DNA from: Phallusia fumigata
Lineage: Eukaryota > Chordata > Ascidiacea > Phlebobranchia > Ascidiidae
DNA length: 26,992 nucleotides
Reading direction: 5' to 3'
Assembly: GCA_008931825.1 (NCBI GenBank)
Contig: QXVZ01017251.1
Span: 1 to 26,992 of the forward strand
How positions within the stretch are numbered: the stretch's first letter is position 1; each line of letters begins with the position of its first letter. A model generated the notes under the pieces. That model searched no databases and was not told where the DNA came from. It saw only the letters and a program-made list of their open reading frames with translations. The position numbers and the translations under genes are program-made. This document shows positions 10,646-21,108 of the stretch, in pieces.

Positions 10646-13600
10646 GTTGGGTTTGTTAAATGTCGTGTTTGTTGTACAATGTGCTGCTAACCTATGATAC
10701 CAGTCTTAATTATTACCCGGTATAATTTTATTTCTTTATGGGTTATAGGGTCAAAAACACTTTGAAAGTTTGATATTATTCAGGCTTGTTTTATTCTCAT
10801 AAGAGTGTTGAACTGTCGTAATATTTTTGTATGCGACAGACATTGGATTTTTATTCTATATGTCAAAACTTTAGGCCAATTTGATTTAACCTTTAGGAGA
10901 TCGGACGAGTCACATCGGTTGCCGAGTGCAATGAAAAGCGTTGCCGATCGCCAGAAGAACAAAATGGTGGACGCTCCCGTCTCAAGTTCGGCATAGACAG
11001 CATCTTGCACGGAGAGTCTAAAGGCAAGCGCACAGAGGCCGACATAAGCCAACAAGAGCAACCGAAAAACCTCTCAACAAAGCGAAGGATGGAATCCAGC
11101 AGCGACTACTCATCGGACGATTGCCGAGCCAGCGACGAGTTCGAGACAAGTACAAATCCGGGTCGGCAGGGTCACTCTGCAGAGGAGAGAACAACTCCAC
11201 CCCACAAACTCCCGCGTTTTGAGAGAAAACCAAATCCTTCTCCGCCACCCAAGGCTCTCAAATTTCACCAGTATCACACGAAGCGCTCTCTATCGCGTAA
11301 CATTTCCGATCCACAGGACTTGAAACATGGCATTGCGCCGTCGCCACGCGCACGCGGGAAAAGTGAATCCCCCAAATCGGCACATTTGTTATTCGAACGC
11401 CCTGCAACGTCAAGTTCCTTCGTCGAGGTGAAGTCTCCAAATCTTATCCGCGGCGCTCCTATGCATCCACAACTTTCGCCATCACTGTATCGCCGCGCTG
11501 AGTTTCAAACCCAAAAATTTCACTTTTCCGGTAAACCGAGCCCAATTGAAAGGCAACACAGCGCTGTAAGCCCAACATTCGTTCACGCGAGACCCAGAGC
11601 GAAAGGAGACACGCTGTCGCCCACTTTTCGCTCGGTTTCAGATGCCGACGATGTCTTCCGCGATGATCCCGACTCTCTCGCGAAAATCGCGCGGCATTTG
11701 TCGCCTCCCAACCTGGCCAAAGACTTTCACCAACCACGATCCTCCTGGAGAGCTTTTGACACGAACAGTCCAATCTCGCCGAGTCCAGATGTTTTTCGAT
11801 CACTTGAACAGCAAAGAGGTAATTAAAATTATTTTTGCCTGCATGAATCGAAACGCTTTTAGAAGAGCGGCACAGCTTTATATCTATTTTAGTAAATATA
11901 TTATATCTATAGATGATTTGGATTTTTTTGATTTTGCGTTTGTAGAGAGATTTTCCCACAACTTTCCAGTGTTCCCAAACCGCACGACCTCCCTCTCGTC
12001 AAGTCCAGCATCACCAAGTTCTCCTCCAATGCCAACCGGACTGTCACTTCAGACTTGGCAAGCGATTGCAGCTAACTGCCGTAAGTGTCAACAAACTTTA
12101 ATGTAAAATTTCAGAAACCGCAAACAAAATCTCCATCTGTGCTTTTCCAAAATAATCAAGGTTTCAGGCACAATTTGCATCGAATTTGTAAACTCGTAAT
12201 GATATAGAACTTTAAAAAGTCAAATTTAATTTTAGACCCTTCTCTGCGACACCTCGTCTATCCCTACGCGTATGGTGGAAATGCAGCGGCCGCTGCAATG
12301 GCTCTGGCAGCCGTTCGTCAGCTGAAGACGCTCGCCCCAGGAATGGGTGAAGTCCCAACAAGCTCCCAACCCGGCCACTCGGCCTCACCGACCTTCGACG
12401 AAAAGAGGAAAGTGCCAAAAAAGCGGCGAAAGTGGAGCAGGGCTGTTTTTAGGTGGGCTTTTAAACTCGAATATATTTGATTTCTTGTACGACACCCCAT
12501 TAGCGCGATATTGGAAAGTATTAGGGTTTAAAATATAAATTCTGAGAGCCATTTATAAGCGCCTGTGCAGTGAAATAGTCGTGAACTAAAATGTAAATTC
12601 CTATTACAAAGTTCGGAAGTTTTCGCATCAAGCCGCGTCTGTATAAGGCATATTGGGATGATTTGAAATTGGCCAATTACCGGCTGTCGCAAGACAAAAA
12701 AGTTCGTGCTAGGACGTTTCTATTTCTGGCAAATCGACTTTGAGAGTTTACGTCGTCTCGAGGATAGGCGAGTTCACGGCTGTCACTTTTGCAACCTCGG
12801 CGCCAAAAGTTTTGCGGTAATTCATCAGAGATTAACAGAATTTCGATTTCACAGCCTGATGCAGCGCCGCGGCCTGGAGAAAAGCTTCCAAGTGCAGAAG
12901 TACGTTGCTAAACCTGAGAGAAAGGGGCTGGCTGAAGCTCTTGGGCTGACCGATGCACAGGTGTGGCTTGGCAATATTTTTGCAGCCATTTTTTGTGGTT
13001 TTTAGGCGTTGTACACAATGCGTCACAGCATTTAGGTATATGGTGTGTATGGGTTTTTTCTGCGGCAAAAAAAACGCCTCGCACGAAGCGTACCTGCGTG
13101 ACGATTTTTGGTAATAGCGCAGATATGGAATTAAACGATTTTTACCAAACAGTCATGATTTGCTTGTAGCTAAGGTACAAATGACTGCTTATTTGCATAC
13201 AAACGATCAACGATGTGAGTCGCAAACTGACAAATTACACCGATTTGCCCGCGATTGACATTTCAAAAAGGCTGTGTGGGATTGCGACATTATAGGGTAC
13301 ACCCGCCCAAATACGTCTCGCGATGGGTTGTTTCCTCAGCCCACGTTTTCGGCATTTGTTCGCACAGATCACGCACCGGACGCGCGATTAGGGTTTGAGA
13401 AAGGCCAAGCAAGGCACAAACGTGAATTTCCTCAATTACTGCGGGACATAAAGGCACAAATTAAGGAGTCAGATAACGGAACAGCCACGAAGGGGCGCTG
13501 TGTACGCCGTAACTATAAACTCCATAGTCGACACTTGGTCAAAGCACACGGTGATATATTTGCCTGGATGAGCGCACAAAGCACTGATCACTTGGAGTTG

Positions 13601-15574
13601 CACGGTACGGATGTTATGATCTCAAAGCTGCCACAATGCCGCGCGATAGGCGAAAAAGTGCGAGCGCTATACGTGAAAAATCGCTTTAGTCAAAACGCTT
13701 CCGAATGCTGCTCGTTAGATCGGCGCACCGGTGATCAACCTCCCCGGCTTCCTGCACACGGGAAGCCCGCGGGGAAGCAAAGTTTGCTTGATGTTTACTT
13801 CAAGCGCGGCGCGTAGACATCTTGATGAATCGGTCACCACACCCCTATCCCGAACCCAAAGTGATAATTCACTGCGCATCGCAATCGTTCCTGTCGCAAA
13901 CTGTGATGATTGAACGACCTTTAGGGCAGGACCGCTTCCCCGAATGGCTTCCAGCAAACCTCTACGTCATCCATGATGACTAACTCAGCACGTGGGATTC
14001 ATAAAACGATGCAATAAACGGGATCTAAATAAGTATCTTCGGTGGGACAGAGTTTCATATTGGCGTGGAAAAAAATCGTCAAAAGGTCGGGACCCCGTGT
14101 TTCCAGGCAAGCACATTTTGGGGCCAACGTTTCCCGGAAGCAAACCGAAAACAGGAGCAGCGGAAAATTTCATTGCTCCGTTTGCGCTGAATATGCCCCA
14201 AAACTAAATTAAAAAACTGTGGTCCAAAATTTTCAGGCCACAACCTTTAGAAGGAACCACTCTGATTTAAATTTAGTCCCTTCAGGTTAATTGGAAGCCA
14301 AAAAGTTAATATGTCACCGTTGCGGGGAAACAAGTGGCATTTCTCCATTAAACGTTGGCCAACGCCTGCGAGAGAAAGTGTGTTAGAAGTCGAATTGAGG
14401 TCAATACAAAAAACATTGGCATAAGTATTAGTTTCGACGTATAAATACACTTAGCTCCGGCGAACGGTCTACGCTTCCTGCAGCTGGTCATGTGAATTGG
14501 GCGAGAATCGCACGTTCAAAAATAGAAATCAATATCGGTCAAGCTCGGTCTTGTGACAATTATTGAAATACTTATGGGCGCTGCCAAAACGAAACCAAAT
14601 GCTGTTGCGGCTGATGGAGCAATAATGCCGAAGAATGTCAAGTTGCTGCCGCAACTGCCTTGTCTTTTTAAAAGTTAACTTAAGCAAAAAACTGTAATAC
14701 TTGGACACGTTTAATTGGTTACATAAGCCTAAGTGGACTCATCATATGCATAACCTGTTGACGCATCGCGCATTTAAGTAAAACAAAGAAAAAAACCATG
14801 GCGCAATGGCAGTGAACCCGAATACTGCCTGATTCACTCCATGCTATTTATCTCAAAAACGGCGCAGACACCACACGAAAGTGGGTTCGTTCATTTCACG
14901 TTCGAATTCCGTGTGGCATTGTAACCCAGCACGGTGCGGCGCATTTCCGCGGTCTCGGGCGCGGTTGCTCACAATTCATTAACGTTTTAGTGACGGCCAA
15001 AAATTCATTAGACACCACAAGCTAATTATATCGCTCGTCACGTTTGTTTTTGTAAGAGTACGCCATAAGTCAACTAACGCAACCCGGATGCGCTAAGAAC
15101 GCCGTTGGAGTGCCACGAAGGGCCTGATTAGCTTTTCCCACAATTACATTGCGCGCTGTTCCGGGTAGGCCGCAAACCAAACCTGTTTACAGCGAAGTCG
15201 CAAAGTTGTTTTTAAAACTGTGTTTATTAGGCCGCGCCTCCCATGAACTCGTAATGAAGCTAATATTAGCCTGAACGAAGCAATCAAAGATCAGTTGCAG
15301 TTGTTTGCATATATTGCGAAGCACGTTTCGTTGGACATTAAAACGTTAAAATGCAAAATCGGCAATTAATTAAAACTGAACTGTAAATGCAAGATCGAAT
15401 TTTCACGTTTTTTTTATTTTTATCGCGCAGGTCAAGATTTGGTTCCAGAACCGGCGGATGAAATGGCGCCAGGAGCTGAAGAACTCCGAGAAACAGCCCG
15501 GAGCCGAGACAGAGAATATAAAACCGGCTACGACAGAGCCGGAGCACGGTCAACTGGTGGCGCAAAGCTGTTAA
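10331..15574 (+). CDS. HLX: H2.0/HLX-family homeobox transcription factor
   Basis: Six exons join with consistent phases: 10331-10645, 10897-11818, 11946-12080, 12236-12452, 12855-12960 and 15431-15574 (TAA), 1839 nt, 612 residues. The homeodomain (about residues 522-581) reads RKWSRAVFS, QRRGLEKSFQVQKYVAKPER, ALGLTDAQ, VKIWFQNRRMKWRQ. WSRAVF, GLEK, QKYV.KP.R and LGLTDAQVK are hallmarks of HLX/H2.0; DBX, the nearest alternative, has RRAVFS and LGLKDSQ. N-terminal features are an eh1-type motif FGIDSIL (residues 136-142), a Ser-Pro-rich region to about residue 410, an Ala-rich helix (GGNAAAAAMALAAV) and a basic run EKRKVPKKRRKW just before the homeodomain that may act as nuclear signal. HLX proteins are nuclear DNA-binding regulators of gut and mesoderm development in other animals. 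Only about 31 residues follow the homeodomain. The start at 10331 has good context (cagcATGg); an in-frame ATG at 10319 is possible if the RNA is not spliced there. Confidence 0.93.
10987..11013 (+). other. HLX: eh1-like repressor motif in HLX
   Basis: The codons read FGIDSILHG (residues 136-144), matching the F.I..IL pattern of the engrailed-homology-1 motif that recruits Groucho/TLE co-repressors. Similar N-terminal motifs occur in HLX and BARHL proteins. This predicts repressor activity. Confidence 0.75.
12236..12452 (+). CDS. HLX: HLX exon carrying the start of the homeodomain
   Basis: Acceptor tttaattttag; begins HPSLRHLVYPYAYGG, then the Ala-rich helix, the basic run, and homeodomain positions 1-8 (ending AVF) plus two bases of position 9. 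The donor AG|GTGGGC splits the Ser codon (phase 2). Confidence 0.9.
12855..12960 (+). CDS. HLX: HLX exon carrying homeodomain helices 1-2
   Basis: Acceptor gatttcacag; completes Ser9 and encodes positions 10-44, ending LGLTDAQ before GTGTGG (phase 0). A mini-exon of 106 nt. Confidence 0.92.
12961..15430 (+). other. HLX: HLX intron 5 (2.47 kb)
   Basis: The largest intron of the gene, GT at 12961 and cgcgcag at 15430, separating homeodomain positions 44 and 45. It contains an unexplained open frame at 13259-13816 and otherwise no recognisable feature. Its size makes it a candidate home for enhancers, though no specific element can be named. Confidence 0.85.
15431..15574 (+). CDS. HLX: HLX last coding exon, recognition helix
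   Basis: Encodes VKIWFQNRRMKW with Gln at homeodomain position 50 and Asn at 51, typical for recognition of TAAT-like sites, then a short charged tail ending LVAQSC and TAA. Confidence 0.94.
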   Translation, partial: VKIWFQNRRMKWRQELKNSEKQPGAETENIKPATTEPEHGQLVAQSC

Positions 15575-15923
15575 AGCCAAAACTCAACAAAGGATTTTTT
15601 CCACCTTCCCAAAAGGCAAAATAACTTGCAATTTACACCACGCTTCAATCAGTTCCATATCAAAGTACAGACCAAGGCATCCACTGTTTTGGGGCGCAAC
15701 AATTCCTGAAGCAATACAGACTTTTCAACTGAAAATCTTGTCTAAAATTGACCAAACCAAGGTGATTTTCGCATTGCTTGGTGGATATTGTGATTCCGTA
15801 TTTGTTTTGACCGCAGCGCCGGTTTACAAGTTCACATCATTTCTTTCCGATTAGTACACATAAAAAAATCACTGTGTCCATCTGATGTACCCGAGACGCA
15901 CAGAATTAACTCTGTTCGCAAAC

Positions 15924-15929
15924 AATAAA
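15924..15929 (+). promoter_or_regulatory. HLX: Candidate polyadenylation signal for HLX
   Basis: The first AATAAA after the HLX stop, 350 nt downstream; another is at 16243-16248. The span 15575-16250 has no convincing coding frame and is likely 3' UTR plus flank. Confidence 0.4.
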
Positions 15930-18030
15930 TCACAGCAGACGCATTTTTAAGATTTCGATGTGTGGCGAGACGATGGAGCAATTGTCAACAAACTAAATAA
16001 TCCATCCGTCCCAATTCTGCTTTTTGTTTTTTTTGTATGTCATGTGTTTTTTTCCCGCATTTCCGTCAACAAAGCACAGAGATTATGCATCAAAAATCAT
16101 CTGATGTTATTAGATCAACGTCCGTCAGTTCAGCATACTACATGTTTTAGATTACAGTTAATGCAGAGCAGCCTAATTAAAAAAAATATGTAGTATAAGA
16201 TAACAAGCCACAAGGTGTTTAATCAAATTCACGGCATCCTACAATAAAAGTGTAAAACTTTACTTATTAAAAAAAACAATCCTGCTGTATTTTCAAAATA
16301 AAGTTGGAAGGATTATTATTTTTTTGCAAACAACGGTGTAGCGCAGAGCTAAAACGTTTAAAAGTGGAAGTAAAAGTAGAAAACATATTTGCCATTTTGA
16401 GACTCAATTACCCTTTTGTTTGCGCGAAGAATCGTATTCACAAACAACCTTTTTGCAATCACGTGACATACGCGATACTTGGCGTTGGAGGACGTCAGAA
16501 GGGCCGCAATTTATCTAAAAAATTGGCACCGGTTGTTTGTTTTAGTTAATCTGTTAACAAAAGATGATGCGCAGGCGCAGACTTCTGACATTTCGTTGTC
16601 CCAAGCTTTGGCACAGACGCCGAAATGTCAACAATTCGCGTTTCATTTCATTGTAAAAAGGGCAATTTCGGATTTTGTGATCGGCGATGGGTCGGGAACA
16701 CGATTCCAGCCAATAAATTCGCAGTATTCGCTGGGAATGACGCGAACGCAAACAAAGCCGGGCAAGGAAATGGTTTGGTTTAATTGACCCGACGCAAAGC
16801 AATGATTGCAGTTTGGGTTTCTAAAATTGGCGCCAAACGCTGATATTCCCCGGGAAATAACATTTTTAATCATTGCCGCATCGTATATACAAGATTTGTG
16901 CCTCAATTAACGCCTCCGAAGACGCGCCCGAGATTCAATAATTGACTCAAAAATTGCGCCGTCATTATTACAAGCTGTGGAATTATATATATGCCGCTGT
17001 AGAGCTAAATTAATATTCATGATAACACAACACAGTTGTAAACAGTTGTGTATAAATGGCTCATTAAAAATATTGCACGAACGATGGTCCGCCATTTTGA
17101 AAACGTGTCAGTCACGTAACAGACGAACTTACGGAAACTCCTTTAAAAGAATACGAGACGGAAACTGATTTGGGCATTGCCGCACAAGTATTCAAGTCTA
17201 CATTCTATATACGCAGAAGACAAAATACAATTTTCCAAATGCCTGAAAAATGATTAATGAATAGAAAATAGTCATCCAAGGCTAAATATAGTGGAAAGCG
17301 ACTATTCTTAAGTTTAATCTATTTATGGTACACAGAATGACAAAAACACCAAATTTGCATGTAAGCAAACGGACTACATGCGTGGTTCGATTTAAAGCAG
17401 CAACTCACAAGATATTGTTAGAAACTGTCACTTAAAGTGGCAACTCGGTCCGTTGAGTCAGTTTAGAGCGCACTGCAACATTTTACCGACCAACATACGT
17501 CGAGGGTAGAAATCTACATTGTGAATAAATACGCTTTTTATTTCGATCCCTATACAGTTAATTTTACCCACAAAACTGATTTTTAAAGTGATTTTTTCAG
17601 GCCAGTGTGTGAACCGAGAGGACGAGCGACGAAACAAACAATGCCAAAGTGGCCGCCCTGATCGTAAAAAAAAACAACTAAAAATAGCCTTTGTCTCGTT
17701 AAGCCACACCGTGTAGCATTATCATCGGTGCAAAGCCATCAGGTTTGTACGCAGAATCGTGATTCGAATGCGTCAAATGCACAGATCATGGAAGGTCTTT
17801 CGATTTTCAATTACCGAAACCAGCCCGGGTGACGTTACTGCTCTCGCCTTCCAGCGGGTAGTTTTTTTTACGCTGTTACCTGCATCTCAACCCCGCCCGA
17901 AAAGTTTGGGCACGATAACAGAATGCTTCTGGGAATTGTACAGAGCTTGGATGAGAGGAAAAGTGTAATAAATACGCGGAATTCTACAAATAAAATACGT
18001 GGACATGTATGTAGAACAACCCAGCCAATC

Positions 18031-18038
18031 TATATAAG
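18031..18038 (+). promoter_or_regulatory. TATA box with CCAAT box just upstream (copy 1)
   Basis: TATATAAG follows CCAAT at 18025-18029 and is kept in the second copy (CCAAT 19421-19425, TATATAAG 19427-19434). Transcription would start near 18060, shortly before the ATG of a 36-codon frame. A spacing of only one base between CCAAT and TATA is closer than usual. Confidence 0.35.
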
Positions 18039-18095
18039 GGTACATTTTAGAATTTGTGATTGTCCTTTTGGTTTTACCAGGAAGCAACGAAAACA

Positions 18096-18206
18096 ATGCT
18101 TTCTCAGTTCAATTTTGTTTTCAATTTAGGGCTAAAGGTTGTTTCATGTTTGTTTATGTCACCAAACACTGAAGAATTAAGGTTGTACCTTCAAAAATTC
18201 TTGTAA
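18096..18206 (+). CDS. Small ORF of 36 codons behind a TATA box (copy 1)
   Basis: ATG to TAA, beginning MLSQFNFVFNLGL and ending LRLYLQKFL; hydrophobic N-terminal half, no cysteines apart from one and no known motif. It lies 58 nt after the TATA box and is identical in copy 2 (19492-19602), but flanking DNA is also nearly identical, so this is weak evidence for selection. It may not be translated. Confidence 0.2.
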   Translation: MLSQFNFVFNLGLKVVSCLFMSPNTEELRLYLQKFL

Positions 18207-19491
18207 AATTTTGTTAATAATACCATAATTGTATTTAGGAATTTTAATGTCACTACCAAACTTTTTTTTTAATGTCGCATCTTGCCAAAAAGTTACAAAT
18301 TTTTGCAGCAGTAAACTACTAGCATTGCATCATAAAAGCACTACGACGGTGTACCTTCTGTNATTACAAGCTGTGGAATTATATATATGCCGCTGTAGAG
18401 CTAAATTAATATTCATGATAACACAACACAGTTGTAAACAGTTGTGTATAAATGGCTCATTAAAAATATTGCACGAACGATGGTCCGCCATTTTGAAAAC
18501 GTGTCAGTCACGTAACAGACGAACTTACGGAAACTCCTTTAAAAGAATACGAGACGGAAACTGATTTGGGCATTGCCGCACAAGTATTCAAGTCTACATT
18601 CTATATACGCAGAAGACAAAATACAATTTTCCAAATGCCTGAAAAATGATTAATGAATAGAAAATAGTCATCCAAGGCTAAATATAGTGGAAAGCGACTA
18701 TTCTTAAGTTTAATCTATTTATGGTACACAGAATGACAAAAACACCAAATTTGCATGTAAGCAAACGGACTACATGCGTGGTTCGATTTAAAGCAGCAAC
18801 TCACAAGATATTGTTAGAAACTGTCACTTAAAGTGGCAACTCGGTCCGTTGAGTCAGTTTAGAGCGCACTGCAACATTTTACCGACCAACATTCATCGAG
18901 GGTAGAAATCTACATTGTGAATAAATACGCTTTTTATTTCGATCCCTATACAGTTAATTTTAACCACAAAACTGATTTTTAAAGTGATTTTTTCAGGCCA
19001 GTGTGTGAACCGAGAGGACGAGCGACGAAACAAACAATGCCAAAGTGGCCGCCCTGATCGTAAAAAAAACAACTAAAAATAGCCTTTGTCTCGTTAAGCC
19101 ACACCGTGTAGCATTATCATCGGTGCAAAGCCATCAGGTTTGTACGCAGAATCGTGATTCGAATGCGTCAAATGCACAGATCATGGAAGGTCTTTCGATT
19201 TTCAATTACCGAAACCAGCCCGGGTGACGTTACTGCTCTCGCCTTCCAGCGGGTAGTTTTTTTTTACGCTGTTACCTGCATCTCAACCCCGCCCGAAAAG
19301 TTTGGGCACGATAACAGAATGCTTCTGGGAATTGTACAGAGCTTGGATGAGAGGAAAAGTGTAATAAATACGCGGAATTCTACAAATAAAATACGCGGAC
19401 ATGTATGTAGAACAACCCAGCCAATCTATATAAGGGTACATTTTGGAATTTGTGATTGTGCTTTTGGTTTTACCAGGCAGCAACGAAAACA

Positions 19492-19602
19492 ATGCTTTCT
19501 CAGTTCAATTTTGTTTTCAATTTAGGGCTAAAGGTTGTTTCATGTTTGTTTATGTCACCAAACACTGAAGAATTAAGGTTGTACCTTCAAAAATTCTTGT
19601 AA
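19492..19602 (+). CDS. Small ORF of 36 codons behind a TATA box (copy 2)
   Basis: Allelic copy of the frame at 18096, identical in sequence, with its own TATA and CCAAT boxes upstream. Count it once. Confidence 0.2.
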   Translation: MLSQFNFVFNLGLKVVSCLFMSPNTEELRLYLQKFL

Positions 19603-20535
19603 AATTTTGTTAATAATACCATAATTGTATTTAGGAATTTTAATGTCACTACCAAACTTTTTTTTTAATGTCGCATCTTGCCAAAAAGTTACAAATTTTT
19701 GCAGCAGTAAACTACTAGCATTGCATCATAAAAGCACTATGACAGTGTACCTTCTGTGTCGAAGGGAAATGCCGAGCGAAAAACGAGATGAATCGCTCGC
19801 ACATTTCCAAAAAAACAACCATTTCAAGTCAGATTCAAACATTAACCAATTTTTCATGCTTCAAACGTCGTGGAGGCGCGAGGTTGCATCAGCTTTGGTG
19901 AACTGGGATCAATTAGCGACCCCACATGCAGCGTGATCGAATATTACAGCTGGCATTTCACACCGAGCGGAAATGGAAGACACGTAGCGGAGGTGAAAAG
20001 GTCGGGCAGCGTCGCAAGGGGCCTGGAAGCATCTCAGTTCATTTGACCGACAAACGCAGTATTTGAAACGTATGATTTTTTTTCTGCACTTTAAATGTGC
20101 AAAGACAAAATCAGGGTTTTGAATGTAACGTTATGACATTAAATAAATATTAAAAAATGATGACAAAACATCTTATATGTCGTGGTTTGCGTGTCAACCA
20201 GCACTATAATATTAATTTTTACAGAAACTTCGTTTAGAAACAGATCACATCATGTTTGTTTGCTTTCATGTGAATTTACACTTCAAGTTTATAAGTGATT
20301 TCAACCGCAACTCGCTTGTTGTGAGGAAAAGCAGGAAAGTCTAGCGCACGTTACACTGTTGATAATTTTTATTGTTAAACAAACAACTTTATAGATGAAC
20401 CCCATTTTTGCGACAGCTCAATATGTCTTCGTTGGCACTTACAGACCCCACCGGACAAAATCGCAATTTGTATTTCATTCGGGTAATTGGCACCGATGGT
20501 GGTCCGCGTTTCCCCCAATTAATAATGATGGCCCG

Positions 20536-20889
20536 ATTACCAATGGTGGCAGCGTCCGAAACCCTGTGTGGGTCATCATGCCATGACGTAACAGGTTCCG
20601 CCGGGCGCACACGACAAACATTCCGACTCACAAATGGCCGATTAACGGACTTTCGCATAAATATTGATGGCACTTTTGGGTCGGAATATTGTCAAAAATT
20701 AATTCCACGAATATTGGTCGTTAACGCCACATTTACATATCGCATAATTTGCGTATTTGTAATGAGTGTTTTGATTTTTGTTAAAGTTGTCTGAGTTTTT
20801 AATGAATAGGGTCTGGACACAATGGTCGTTAAATGGAAACGTACACCGAATAATTTGACAATATTCCATTTCAGAACACCATTGGTAAT
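20536..20889. repeat. Nested inverted repeats
   Basis: ATTACCAATGGTG at 20536-20548 is the exact reverse complement of 20877-20889. Inside it, GGAATATTGTCAAA at 20683-20696 is the exact reverse complement of 20854-20867. The order is consistent with one imperfect palindrome whose left arm holds about 134 extra bases. It may be a decayed foldback or MITE-like element. Confidence 0.45.
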
Positions 20890-21100
20890 GCAACGAGTTT
20901 ATGCCATTTAAATTAAACGGACGGTGTTCCTAAAAAATTTGTTATGATTTTGATGAACGCACAATTTGTCCATTTTCCTGTTAGAAACCCATTTTGGTCG
21001 ATGGTTTTTCTCAAAATCCAACTGAGATTCTTTGGCTTAAAGTCATGTGATAAATTCGTATCCGCACCCATACACTTATTGTGCCAAAAAGCTCAATATA

Positions 21101-21108
21101 TGACGTCA
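21101..21108. promoter_or_regulatory. Full CRE palindrome TGACGTCA
   Basis: A perfect CREB/ATF consensus, followed 7 bases later by GTGACGTG. Context is AT-rich with no adjacent gene seen, so function is uncertain. Confidence 0.3.

Larger units (their letters stand above)
16967..19757. repeat. 1,395-bp near-identical tandem copies flanking a single N
   Basis: Copy 1 (16967-18361) and copy 2 (18363-19757) are joined by the N at 18362. They differ by about ten substitutions and two homopolymer length changes (for example nine against eight A near 17666/19062; TACGTCG against TTCATCG near 17495/18891). Less than 1% divergence and the N at the junction point to two alleles assembled in series. 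Annotate only one copy of anything inside. Confidence 0.85.

Noticed and set aside
11459..11959. 166-codon minus-strand frame
   Set aside because: It is antisense to the large HLX exon, whose plus-strand frame fits the splice phases on both sides.
20395..20794. 128-codon plus-strand frame
   Set aside because: It overlaps a 94-codon minus frame and the inverted-repeat region, and reads as unstructured sequence with no recognised family.
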